Assembly (NCBI GenBank): GCA_029168955.1
Contig: JAPDOI010000174.1
Span: 1,102,001 to 1,166,000, forward strand
Length of the DNA stretch: 64,000 bases
Reading direction: 5' to 3'
Origin: Aplectana chamaeleonis
Lineage: Eukaryota; Nematoda; Chromadorea; Rhabditida; Cosmocercidae
The notes below the pieces were generated by a model, which did not search any database, was not told the origin of the DNA, and saw only the letters and a list, made by a program, of their open reading frames with translations. A program made the position numbers and the translations under genes. Below, piece after piece: positions 56,601 through 63,297 of the stretch; position 1 is the first letter of the stretch; the number at the start of each line of letters is the position of its first letter.

Positions 56601-58167
56601 GCCTTAAACGACCTTTTTTATGTACATATATCTAGAAATGGTAGAAGCATCGTATAACATGCTGATTAAGGCGCTAGTCACACTCCTCAACGCCAGCACG
56701 TCACGGGCGTGCCGCGCGGGCATGGCGTCGAAGTATAAATACTTTATACGCACGTTACGAGCGTGACGCGCTTGCGGAGACTATGAATACTCTAGCGGCG
56801 ACGCCATGGTGGAGCGGAATAAAATGGGCATTAACTTTTCCGAACAAGCGAGTTCGGTACACCCGTTCGCCATCGTTGTAGGAGAGGATAGTACTGGAAA
56901 TAATTATTATGAAAGGGGATGAAATTGCAGTTGATGATGTATAGATAATTAAAGTGATGGAAAAGTGGTCGCCGCCATGGCGGAGCGGACGTCGCGTGCA
57001 TGCCGCGCGGGCGTGGAGTCAGATCATTCATACTCCGACCCCACGCGAGTGCGGCACAGTGTGAATAGAGCCTAAGAGATTACTAACATGATTGATCATT
57101 TGCCACCGCTAGCTCATTGGAAATATCATAAACTTTCGGGAGAACACAAAAACAAGCCTCTCCGGGAATAATCGGGACCCAAGGACAGCCTGTCGTCTGC
57201 TGCGCACAGCGAAGGGCTGTCGCCAAGGTGAAGGAGTATACCAGGGTTACGCCTAAAGCAATGAACCACAAGTGGTAGATTTTCATACATTTATGTTTGC
57301 TGGAACAATTTGACAATCTGTTACAGCGTTTCCCCAGGTGCGGGAGTCCTTAGCCCTTGTCTGCAATAGGTATACTCTGTTTCCGAGTGTGATTTATTTA
57401 AATCCATCGCGTGCGTTTGCGCGCGTACGCTGCGTCTCGTTCTTCCCACACTTTCTCGGTGTCTCTACCTTCGCTCCGCCTAAGCGCGCGAGGGAACAGA
57501 GTAAATCTGGCTCGGAATAAGACGGCAAATCCCCGTTCTTCACCCGTTGGCTAGGGAGCGAGGAACGCTTTCGACCCGGTTGAAGAACTCAAATTTTGGA
57601 AGCTTGCTTTACAACCAGGACTATTATTATATAGGTAAGGAGCGGAATGGAATAATAAAGTTCGAAATGCCTTGCCTGGAGCCTGCGAAAAAATTGCGGT
57701 GAAGCAAGCATAGTTCAGCAACGTATATGAAGCCAAGAAAAAGTTTGAAATGAATGGAGCTATGTAGTTGAGGTCACCTGGAATCGGTTTTTTTTCAGTA
57801 GTGCTGTACATTTCATCTACATCAGGATCATTCACCAATCATAACTACAGCAACAGTGACGCAGAAAGAGAGAGCATAAGCTCTGCGAGGATCGTTGCGA
57901 GGACCGTAACCTTTAGCGAACAGAAATATTGCAGGAATCAGACGGTCCTGACACACTGCCTGAATCCGGAGTATTAACTACATTTGAGAATAGAATGATA
58001 ATGTTTCTTCAACTCTCTTCTTCAAAATATGCCTGAAGGTAAGCAACACAAGACAATACCTGAAAGATTTTCGGTGCGCTCACAAAACTTGCTAAAGCCG
58101 AACATAGTGATGATGCAACGATTCCAACGGTGATAAGCGGTGGCCAAATACTTGTTGCCATGACGAT
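41514..58167 (-). CDS. nkcc-1-like: SLC12-type cation-chloride cotransporter (NKCC/NCC class), 3' half, split gene
   Basis: An integral membrane protein that couples chloride uptake to sodium (and potassium). Segments, minus strand: 58167-58060, 57959-57836, 57777-57676, 55927-55772, 55640-55534, 55462-55355, 55289-55143, about 55052-54979, about 45323-45201, 44364-44207, 44120-43711 (probably with a 99-nt intron at 43971-43873) and 41646-41514. Frame is continuous across the joins that could be checked. Family marks in order: [110 protein letters not shown] and the C-terminal [12 protein letters not shown]. This fits NKCC/NCC, not KCC. About TM8-TM12 plus the whole C-terminal domain are present. 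N-terminal exons were not found up to 64000. The join across the 9.7-kb intron (54978 to 45324) is incomplete; one small exon may be missing. The symbol is by analogy with the C. elegans NKCC homologue. Confidence 0.9.
41790..42195. repeat. Inverted-repeat element in the last intron of the cotransporter gene
   Basis: CGCGTCTCGAATCGGGCGAA...CCAGCGGCGCAGTTGCCGATCAGATGAG at the left is mirrored by CAGATGACCGGCGCTGGAAA...GATTCGAGACGCGCGCGG at the right, about 55 bp with gaps. Inside, TTATTTTTGAAGATCT (about 42046) and AGATCTTCAAAAATAA (about 42107) form a perfect 16-bp inverted pair. Confidence 0.55.
42200..43000. other. Intronic diverged repeat, no gene
   Basis: 42430-42850 contains degenerate sequence of the type TACGGTAGGTTAC...CACGAATCTGAGGTTCATTTGTCG, related in kind to 23770-24450. 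No coding exon recognised. Confidence 0.4.
43008..43402. mobile_element. H-type element, copy 1 (intronic)
   Basis: GGTGCTATTCATACTCCTCTACGCCAGCG at the left; the reversed right end reads GGCGCTATTTATACTACTTACGCCAGCG. The interior is similar to 56670-57072 (GCGTCACGCGCTTGCG, TTAACTTTTCC, GTGGTCGCCGCCATG-like). The flanking trinucleotides CAA and TCA are probably decayed duplicates. Non-coding. Confidence 0.7.
43711..44120 (-). CDS. nkcc-1-like: Cotransporter segment 11 (with probable in-frame 99-nt intron)
   Basis: Begins [20 protein letters not shown], then [20 protein letters not shown], and ends [20 protein letters not shown] and FSSKADLVV. Acceptor gattccag|GGT, donor GTTGT|gtaagt. The middle 99 nt (43971-43873) have a donor GT|gtacga and acceptor tcttacag. 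Removing them restores family spacing ([18 protein letters not shown]). Confidence 0.9.
44207..44364 (-). CDS. nkcc-1-like: Cotransporter segment 10 ([19 protein letters not shown])
   Basis: Encodes [20 protein letters not shown] then [20 protein letters not shown] and [12 protein letters not shown]. This is the most diagnostic stretch of the C-terminal domain. Acceptor tttgatag|AT, donor CTCGAG|gtctgg in phase 0. Confidence 0.92.
44895..45110. repeat. GC-rich hairpin and duplicated GCCGGC block (intronic)
   Basis: CCAGCGGCGTCGGCCGGCTG...GCCGGCCTCTGCCGCTGG at 44900-44939 folds as a strong hairpin. GCCGGCCTCTGyCGCTGGrr TCCGG occurs at about 44922 and again at about 45060. Nearby GCCGGC words differ sharply in GC content from the surrounding AT-rich intron. 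Confidence 0.6.
45201..45323 (-). CDS. nkcc-1-like: Cotransporter segment 9 (after the 9.7-kb intron)
   Basis: The frame reads [20 protein letters not shown] then [19 protein letters not shown]. Compare the family pattern ..HDAFD...GVVVIR...GLDIS. Several possible acceptors lie within 10 bp (atag, agag, gtag, gcag). Donor AGAAGG|gtcggt is tentative. Confidence 0.6.
45526..47540. repeat. 42-bp minisatellite, about 47 units (GTCCCGCACACTTTCTACGG)
   Basis: The unit is 42 bp: GTCCCGCACACTTTCTACGG followed by CGTCCTGCGCACTTCCACTTGG. Units vary more than in the 19.4-kb array: GGCGCAATCGCATTTGG, GGCGCACTCTACCTTGG, TTCTTCGG for TTCTACGG, and short units such as TTCTACGGCACTCTACCTTGG (about 46065, 46682). 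Blocks of several units recur in the same order (e.g. 45959-46160 and 46585-46780), so multi-unit duplication has occurred. The very long frames on both strands (up to 620 codons) arise from stop-free units of a length divisible by three. The array lies wholly within the large intron of the cotransporter gene. Confidence 0.96.
47595..47642. repeat. CA-rich microsatellite
   Basis: An imperfect (CA)n run: ACACACAGAGAAACGCACAC, then ATACATACACACACACGCAC. Confidence 0.8.
47660..49060. repeat. GTAACTT-rich tandemly duplicated region (intronic)
   Basis: The word GTTACATGTAAC/AAGTAACTT recurs throughout. Segment 48055-48195 (ATCGGCGGCGC...TACAAGTAACTTGTTTTC) is repeated at about 48905-49045 with substitutions. 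A family C MITE (48252-48857) lies between the two copies. Confidence 0.6.
48252..48857 (+). mobile_element. MITE family C
   Basis: TA|AAGGCAGTGGTTTCGATAAA ... TTTTCATCGCGTTCGCTGCCTT|TA, 606 bp. Family C interior (GGAGTAGTAGGACCTATAAG, CATCGGCATCGATGATCTCT). A 40-bp segment around GTTCACGTG is duplicated in tandem at 48665-48715. About 65 bp of its left flank also occur with it at 52434. Confidence 0.8.
49061..49920. other. Intronic, no exon recognised
   Basis: 49160-49340 resembles the arm of the inverted-repeat element at 54266-54720 (ACAGTCCACGACAACGGAAA...ACATTCG-type text, TTTTGAAGAAAAAACA). A C-run lies at about 49346-49360. No cotransporter exon was found here. Confidence 0.4.
49921..50383. 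mobile_element. D-type palindromic MITE, copy 2
   Basis: TA|AAGGCAGCATACACGCTCCT ... ACGAGCGTGTATGCTGCCTC|TA, 463 bp, the same length as the copy at 26788-27250. The right TA is shared with the family B element that follows directly. Confidence 0.88.
50751..51187. mobile_element. MITE with family E interior
   Basis: AAGGCAGTGTCCACGATAAT ... ATTTCTATCGTAGACACTGCCTT, 437 bp, TA-flanked. The terminal bases are those of families A-C, but the interior (TCATTGGAGCACTGGGGTCG, GCGCGAGCGTGGCTAAGTTT) is different. Only one copy in the window. Confidence 0.72.
51190..51665 (-). mobile_element. MITE family A
   Basis: AAGGCAGTGTTCACGATAAA ... CTCTTCGTGAACACTGCCTT. It shares the central TA of CTGCCTT-TA-AAGGCAG with element E on its left. 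On its right the target reads TG. The family A 5' half is clear (CGTACAAGAACCCCTGCAAA, GACCTGAGTAAAGAGAGACG); the 3' half has diverged. Confidence 0.75.
52085..52325. other. CpG/CT-rich intronic block
   Basis: GGCGCGCGCGACGCCTCAGC...CTCTCTCACTGTCTCTAACC...CTCCGCTCCGC. It is followed by CTCGTAGGATTTGTTCAGAATGGGCG, which resembles the J1 element end (CTCGTAGGATTTGGTCAGAAGGCG). No coding. Confidence 0.4.
52326..53055 (+). mobile_element. MITE family C, rearranged by a duplicated segment
   Basis: It starts AAAGGTAGTGGTCGCGATGA at 52326. After about 100 bp it is replaced at 52434 by sequence matching the left flank plus start of the copy at 48252 (GTTTTCATTTTCCTGAGTAA...CCCCGTATACTCCCCTTAGA). It then continues as an ordinary family C copy to CGCGACCACTGCCTT|TA at 53055. 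Recombination between two copies is the simplest explanation. Confidence 0.7.
53211..53708 (-). mobile_element. MITE family B
   Basis: TA|AAGGCAGTGTTCACGATAAT ... AATCATCGTAAACACTGCCTT|TA, 498 bp, minus orientation (GGTCCCCGGGTAGAACTAAA, TGTTGTGACAATGAGATT, AACATGTTCATCCTACCGGA). Confidence 0.85.
53709..54265. other. Intronic, no exon recognised
   Basis: 53760-53900 (AAATCGATGTGCCTGACATG...TTTATACTCCCGCTGCC) is distantly similar to 27600-27690. 53990-54110 is a CpG/CT-rich block of the type noted elsewhere. No coding evidence. Confidence 0.35.
54266..54720. repeat. Inverted-repeat element (arms about 110 bp, intronic)
   Basis: AAGGCGGTTGTGCGGTTGCG...TTCCACTAAGGTTGCGAACG...TTCTGAATTTTGAAGAAAAAA on the left is mirrored by TTCTTCAAAATTCAGATTAA...GCAGTAAGCTTAGTGGAATA...CACACAACCACC on the right. 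A related single arm lies at 49160-49300. The GTGTGTGTGGGGGGGGG run at about 54570 is in the loop. Confidence 0.6.
54979..55052 (-). CDS. nkcc-1-like: Cotransporter segment 8 (C-terminal domain; 3' border uncertain)
   Basis: Encodes [32 protein letters not shown] is conserved in the family. Acceptor gttattgag|ACT. The donor is not settled: AGCCGGAG|gtctat is drawn here. Its phase does not fit segment 9 directly, so an extra small exon or another donor is likely. Confidence 0.7.
55143..55289 (-). CDS. nkcc-1-like: Cotransporter segment 7 (C-terminal domain)
   Basis: 49 codons: [49 protein letters not shown]. Acceptor aattgcag|AAT, donor TATCAG|gttgga. Aligns by position and pattern with the family segment ending in EGAQYLMQ. 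Confidence 0.8.
55355..55462 (-). CDS. nkcc-1-like: Cotransporter segment 6 (C-terminal domain)
   Basis: 36 codons: [20 protein letters not shown] then [16 protein letters not shown]. Acceptor gtgtcag|GTA, donor TTGGAG|gtgaga. Corresponds to the family stretch CLVMTG.P..RPALL...G.MICG. Confidence 0.9.
55534..55640 (-). CDS. nkcc-1-like: Cotransporter segment 5 (start of C-terminal domain)
   Basis: Encodes (D)[19 protein letters not shown] then [16 protein letters not shown]. Acceptor gttgcag|AT completes Asp with the G of segment 4. Donor CACAG|gttcta. VNWGSS.QA...HVKN(F/Y)RPQ is a family hallmark. Confidence 0.9.
55772..55927 (-). CDS. nkcc-1-like: Cotransporter segment 4 (TM11-TM12)
   Basis: Encodes [40 protein letters not shown] and [11 protein letters not shown]. 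Acceptor ttccactcag|GT, donor CCAG|gtaata. Two hydrophobic stretches are followed by the basic KKLK that begins the cytosolic domain. Confidence 0.9.
56670..57072. mobile_element. H-type element, copy 2 (TAA target)
   Basis: TAA (56667-56669) then GGCGCTAGTCACACTCCTCA..., ending ...CACAGTGTGAATAGAGCC then TAA (57073-57075), 403 bp. The terminal repeat of about 28 bp is imperfect. A 3-bp TAA target would fit a PIF/Harbinger-type MITE (inference). It sits in the GC-AG intron of the cotransporter gene. Confidence 0.72.
57073..57675. other. Rest of GC-AG intron, no exon recognised
   Basis: 57350-57530 is another CpG/CT-rich block (GTTTGCGCGCGTACGCTGCG, TTTCTCGGTGTCTCTACCTT). The minus frame at 57083-57316 shows a hydrophobic stretch but no place in the cotransporter and no partner. 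Confidence 0.35.
57676..57777 (-). CDS. nkcc-1-like: Cotransporter segment 3 (TM9-TM10)
   Basis: Encodes [20 protein letters not shown] then [15 protein letters not shown]. Acceptor gattccag|GT. The donor is CCAG|gcaagg, a GC donor. Joining at this point to segment 4 gives [13 protein letters not shown], the expected continuation in the family. Confidence 0.87.
57836..57959 (-). CDS. nkcc-1-like: Cotransporter segment 2 (loop and TM9)
   Basis: Encodes [20 protein letters not shown] followed by [26 protein letters not shown] is highly conserved in NKCC/NCC proteins. Acceptor ggattcag|GCA, donor ATTG|gtgaat, ending in phase 1. Confidence 0.87.
58060..58167 (-). CDS. nkcc-1-like: Cotransporter segment 1 (TM8 region)
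   Basis: 36 codons, phase 0 at both ends: ...[20 protein letters not shown] then VSAPKIFQ. Acceptor tttttaag|ATC, donor CAG|gtattg. The end of a family A MITE lies 23 bp upstream of the acceptor. The 100-bp intron to segment 2 is normal for nematodes. Confidence 0.85.
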
Positions 58168-58190
58168 CTTAAAAAATCGTACTTATCTTA

Positions 58191-58678
58191 AAGGCAGTGT
58201 TCACAATAAAAAATGTGTTTCAGTTTCCACTAGGAATAGGTAGTGGAGGGACACTCTGTAACGTTAACGTCGAAAGAACGCATGAAAACGAGCCAGGAAG
58301 AGCCCCAAAAGAGCCCGAAGTTGCAACTTCGAGCGCATTGAAAACCCCAAAAGCGCATCACACGCCCACCGACGTGAACAAATGAATGCTCGAGATCGTG
58401 AGATGAGCGATGATTTCCAATCATTAACCCCGTTCTTCCCTTCATTCTCAACTTCTCTCTTTACTCGGGTCAGCTCGCATACGTAGGCTGCAAAAGACGG
58501 AATTTACAAGCCCCGGACAACTCGTCCACCATGTTTCCTTAGCTCAATTTATGAGAGACCATAGCTCCGTCCCCAGAAGGTCTTGTACGGTTTCAGAGAC
58601 ATCATTGGAATCAGCAGGGGCCGTTTTCAAGATGGGCGGGAAAACAGAAAAACTTTTTTTTATCGTGAACACTGCCTT
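58191..58678 (+). mobile_element. MITE family A at an exon edge
   Basis: TA|AAGGCAGTGTTCACAATAAA ... TTTATCGTGAACACTGCCTT|TA, 488 bp. Its left end is 23 bp from the splice acceptor of cotransporter segment 1 (exon start 58167), so it occupies the proximal part of that intron. Interior nearly identical to 24497-24997. Confidence 0.88.
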
Positions 58679-59524
58679 TAACTGCCAGATTTTCCGAGAA
58701 GTTATCTAATCTGTTCATGTGACCTTTTTGTGGTTGTGGACTCAGAAAATAATAATGGAAGAGTTGACCCTCTAAATATCAGGCCGTTTGAGCGAGGCGA
58801 TCCAGAGTGGACTTCAAACAAGAAAAGACTTTTCTCTACTTTAGAAATGTTCTTTTTTTCTTGCGAGAGGCCGGCTCTAAAGGATGCAGGGATGAGCTGA
58901 AATTGTTTTCAAAAGTTTGGAAATCGTGGAAATCGGTATAAGGACGGAACGACCATTTCAAACCCGGAATTCGGAACGCCAAAAACCGTCGGAAGTCAGA
59001 GAATCGGGTAAGCGGAAATATGTTTACTTGCATAGATTCCAACCACCATTGGTCGCTGTACCTACCCTATTGCTAACTTGCTAAATTTCCAGTACTGATT
59101 TATACCTTTTGCTGGAAGGAGATTCCCCAACCCCCCCACCAACTTTCCATGCGTTGTCCCTCAACCTTGGCATACGCTTGCCGCGCCCGTGATAAGCGAG
59201 CAGCGAGGAAGTCAGCAGAGAATCTTCTCCTTCCCCAAAAGTCTAACTGAGGGCCTAATCTTCTTCTTTATATTTTGCGCAATTCGGATTCAACACAAGA
59301 ACCGAGAAAGCTTGCTAATGTTGCTCATAAATCGCTTCAATTGAACATTTTAACAAAATTCACGATCTCAATCTCAAACAGCTAAGATACATGAGTAACA
59401 TTTCGCAGTGACTGTAGCGAGTGGAAGGCTCACTCTTCTGACGAATGCTCTCTCAATTTCCCTTTACTGAGCCCAATTTCCACATCCCACTAGGTTACAT
59501 AACAGCCATACCCATTTTCAGTTG
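58679..59524. other. No exon or gene recognised
   Basis: I searched the minus strand here for the preceding cotransporter region (GANISGD-type sequence) and saw none. No repeats noted. Confidence 0.35.
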
Positions 59525-61447
59525 AAGGCCTTGTTCACGATAAACTTCGTTGCAGAGTTTTCAATAAAAACGTTTGTTGTAGCCCTCAGAAAAGAATAGT
59601 GTCGAAAAAACGGATCTAAACTCATTCTCAGAGGCAGAAACTGCTCTGAAATGTATCCTAGTGGGCAGGTTCGACCTTGTCGGGCTCAGTTGCTGTCATC
59701 AACATCGACACGGCTCTATCACTGCCACGCTTTGACCTGCTATCATCAACAGTGGATTTTATTTAACTAGGCAATGGATTAGACAGACGTTTGCCTGACG
59801 AAGATTTCCGGGCGTTTTCGACTACTAATTGTCGAATCTAATGTCGCTTTCAAGGAAATACCATAGCTGGTGATCGCAGGTCAAAGCGTGGCTATGATAG
59901 AGACGTGTTGGTATTGGTGACAACAACTAGACAAAGGAGGCCGGCCTTGCCCACTGCAGTAATCTTTGAAATCGTTCTTTGCCTCTGGGAAGGCTTTCGG
60001 ATTCGTTTTTTCGCGCTGTTCTGCTTCTGAAGGCTACCACCAGGATTGTGGGGAATTAAGACTAACGACTAACGAATTTACTAACGGCCTTTTTTGGTGT
60101 TACGACTAACGAAATAAAAAAATGGTAAGCAATCCCTAAATTTGTTAGAAAGCCTATCAGACAGAAACGCGCTCCAACTCGAGGATTACATCAGGATTGA
60201 ACCATAGTTCCCTGTTGGTTGTTCGAGGTGGATGGGGTACTTATAGCTCGTACACCACGCAAATCTAATATTCGCGCTGGTGTGCGAAGCAGTTTGAGAA
60301 CGGAAAACCCGAAAACTTCTCGGCTCTTGAAGAGAGAATTCTCAGAAAACCTAAAGCCGTCTCAATTTTCAAAATCCTTTTTTAGCAATCCTTCTGTTTT
60401 CGAGCAAATTAATATTGCAGGAAGTTGCTCATAACCTTATGCAGGAGGCAGTTCTACAAGAGCTGGAATTAAGTTTCAAATCAGCCATTTCGTGAGCAGT
60501 GAGCATTTCTTCGCGACAATCAGTAAGCAGCCGGTTGGCCTGTCGCTAGCGGTCTGCAATTACCGCTATGCATTCGCCCGCAACAAATCGGTGGTCTCTA
60601 CAGGCCGCCTTCAATTTGACCGCTTTCAATGCAGGGAATACTTAACTATACTTAATATGTCTTATGCATTTTGCCTTGAAATCGATAATATCGGGCCGTG
60701 CCTGTAGGCCACAGCTGCGCACTGACGGGAACTGTATCCGATGATTGGATGGTAAAGGGTGCCATCCTCCGATTTTCAGTCATAAATTCGAGATATGAGA
60801 TTAATATAAAAGGGTAGTGGGACCCCTCAAAGGGTGAAATTTGGGCGCTAATTTCTTCGGACTTTTTCCCCATTACGGGAATAAGCTCCAAAGCACCAAA
60901 GCAGGCGCGCGCTCGGCTCGCGACGCTAAGCATGGAACAATTATGTAGTTCAAAGTCGTCCTTGTTGTCACAATGAGGTAGATCTCAGATAACATCATAT
61001 GGCGCAGAACGGCAATTCTGTCCCGAAAAAATCGAAGAGTTCAAGATTTCCTCGCTTTCCCATATTGCTTCTTTTCTCACCAAGAAAAAAGACAAAAATC
61101 TATTCATATTTTTGAATACGTATACGATGGTTCACAATTTAAGGTAGATTTTCTAACGATTAATGTTTTGCTTGTCTCATGGCCAAGAATATTTAAGAAA
61201 GCATACATCTTTTCATGCCTTCTTTCTTTTTCTATTCAAAAGGGCTTTTTTCTGCCTCAACTGTGCTTATTTTCAAACGCTAGATTTTTATCGACTAACG
61301 ATTAACGACTAACAACTAATGAGGGTCTTGGCCGGTTGAACGACTAACGTCTAACGAATTACAAATATTCTGTCACGCACATCCGTGGCTACAACCATTG
61401 TTTGTCAAAGAAAACTCAAGGACGGAGTTTATTGTGAACAGCGCCTT
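59525..61447. mobile_element. MITE with family F interior, interrupted by hAT3
   Basis: A decayed left end GAAGGCCTTGTTCACGATAA at about 59525; the right end TTTATTGTGAACAGCGCCTT|TA at 61447. The part just before the hAT insertion (TTTTTCGCGCTGTTCTGCTTCTG) and just after (TTGTTTGTCAAAGAAAACTC) is contiguous in the related MITE at 7910-7992. The interior includes a diverged inverted pair, 59680-59720 and 59880-59930 (GACCTGCGATCACCAGC / tagCTGGTGATCGCAGGTC). Confidence 0.65.
60041..61387. mobile_element. hAT-like element hAT3 (1347 bp)
   Basis: The left end CAGGATTGTGGGG follows GCTACCAC (60033-60040). The right end ...GTCACGCACATCCGTG is followed by GCTACAAC (61388-61395), a 7/8 match. The ends are decayed forms of CAGGGGTGTGCG. 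Both subterminal regions carry GACTAACGA/CTAACG repeats (60058-60115; 61290-61365). No transposase recognised. The open frame at 60219-60434 is unrecognised. Confidence 0.65.
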
Positions 61448-61458
61448 TAAAACACTTA

Positions 61459-61950
61459 AAGGCAGTGTTCACGATAATCTTCGATTTTGAGATTAATCGC
61501 TAAATCGATTGTTTGGCCCCTGTGTAGAACCAAAATGACGAAGAAACCGAGAAAAACGCCCTAGAAGGGCACCAAATCCTTTACTCTCACCCCGCTTCTT
61601 TAGTCTCAGTGGAACTGTTTGTTGTGACAATGAAATCGTTTGCGCACCCGTCTTTTGCAATTCTCTACTCTCTGTTGCTCCTTTCATTCCCTCAGACCCT
61701 CAGTAATATGTACTGTTTTGCCTAAAATATTCTTCCATTTTTTGATTAGCCCCATTTTTTACCGGTGACAACCACGGCGAACATGTTCAAACAACCGGAC
61801 AACTAGTCCATACCAGAGAATAATATCTTTGAAATATGACGGTTTAGTGCGCTTTTCGCCAGTTCTTCGTAATTTTCCTAACACTTGGTAGCCAAGGCAT
61901 TGTTTTGAGTGGAAAACTCGGGAACGAAAATCTCACTAACGATATCTCCA
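61459..61950 (-). mobile_element. MITE family B
   Basis: TA|AAGGCAGTGTTCACGATAAT at the left. The family B interior (TTGTTTGGCCCCTGTGTAGA, GTTGTGACAATGAAATCG, GACAACCACGGCGAACATGT) runs to a degraded right end (GAACGAAAATCTCACTAACG) near 61950. Confidence 0.75.
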
Positions 61951-61959
61951 CGGTTTACG

Positions 61960-62342
61960 AAAGGTCTGGTGCCCTATATAGCAAGTCATGCTCAAAAAGG
62001 ACACGAAAGATGAGTTTTTGAGCCAAAATAGGCCCTCTCTTGTTTACGTTGATTTTTGAGCGTGGAGGAATTGATCGCTAGAAGGATGATACCCATCAGT
62101 GCAATGAAGCGATCGGCTCACTTATCAGCACTTACTTCACTTGATTATTCCTATCATCTGAGTCTTCATTTGTTCATTTCGAGGGGGCGGTTCTGGTACA
62201 CCAAAACGCTTGTTCGCAGCCGTTATTTTGCCGCTCGTGGCTTGTTTTCTACCGTTCTTTCGACACTGGGAGCCTAGGATCCTTCTCGCCTATCATTTCA
62301 CTTTGGAAAGTCAACGAAGATGATCATCGTGAACGCTGCCTT
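61960..62342 (-). mobile_element. Partial MITE related to family A
   Basis: The right end GATCATCGTGAACGCTGCCTT|TA at 62342 is intact; the left end is missing. The interior (TCATTTGTTCATTTCGAGGG, TTTCTACCGTTCTTTCGACA) resembles the 3' half of family A. Confidence 0.55.
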
Positions 62343-62344
62343 TA

Positions 62345-62807
62345 AAGGCACAGTCCAAGCTCAGGGGTAGTTTTTGATATTATATTCCGGCCGTCGTGTA
62401 TAGCAACCCTGCCAAGCGCGAAATTTCAATTCGCTCAAATAAGCGAGAAAAAGCTAGGAAAAAGTCGACCCCGCCCCCATGGAAGAAAAAATCGGTAATG
62501 CCCACCGACAAGCTTCCGGTCTCAATACTGAAGATGTTGCTCCAAATCTATGTTCTTCCATTTGTTTTCGGTCTGGCTTTATTTTGCGATCTGCTCCAAA
62601 ACGATAGCTGCGAATAACGAGGAAAAACAGGCTCGAGACAACGCGTCCGCGAACTTCTCGCCGTTCAAATTCAGAATCTTCGAAGGGCCATAACTCCGCT
62701 CGTAGTGAGTTTTGAGCGATTCTGGAGACACTTTTGTGATCAGCGTGAAATTTTCTCCAAGATAAGCAGAGAAACGAAAATTCGATTCTGAGGTTGGACT
62801 GTGCCTT
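62345..62807. mobile_element. MITE family G (AAGGCACAGTCC ends)
   Basis: AAGGCACAGTCCAAGCTCAG at the left; reversed right end AAGGCACAGTCCAACCTCAG; TA on both sides, shared with its neighbours. 463 bp, single copy here, with an interior unrelated to the others in the window. Confidence 0.8.
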
Positions 62808-62809
62808 TA

Positions 62810-63295
62810 AAGGCAGTGTTCACGATAAGAATCGTTTTCCTGCTTTTCCACCTATCTTGAAGACGGTCCCATGCTGATTTCAATGATGTTTTTGGAATCG
62901 TACAAGACCTTCTAGGAACGGAGTTATGGTCCGTCAAAAATTGAGCTAGGGAAGCATGGTGGACGAGTTGTCCGAGGCTTGTAACTTCCGTCTTTTGCAG
63001 CCGATGTATGCGATCTGACCTGAGTAAAGAGAGAAGTTGGCAATAAAGGGAAGAACGTGGCTACTGATCGGAAACCATCGCTCATCTCACATTTTCGAGC
63101 ATTCATTTGTCCACGACGGTGGGCGTGGAAAGTGCATCTGGGGGTGACGAGCTGACGGGTGTTCAACTTTGGGGCCGTAGAGGACCGTTCCGAGCTCATT
63201 TTCTTAGTTTTTTCAACGTGATGGTTGCGCTAGGCCCCGAAGCTGTCGATTTCCACCAGAAAATCAGAAATGGTTTTTATCGTGGACACTGCCTT
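62810..63295 (-). mobile_element. MITE family A
   Basis: TA|AAGGCAGTGTTCACGATAAG ... TTTATCGTGGACACTGCCTT|TG. Clear family A interior in minus orientation. The right TG is shared with the next element. Confidence 0.85.
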
Positions 63296-63297
63296 TG

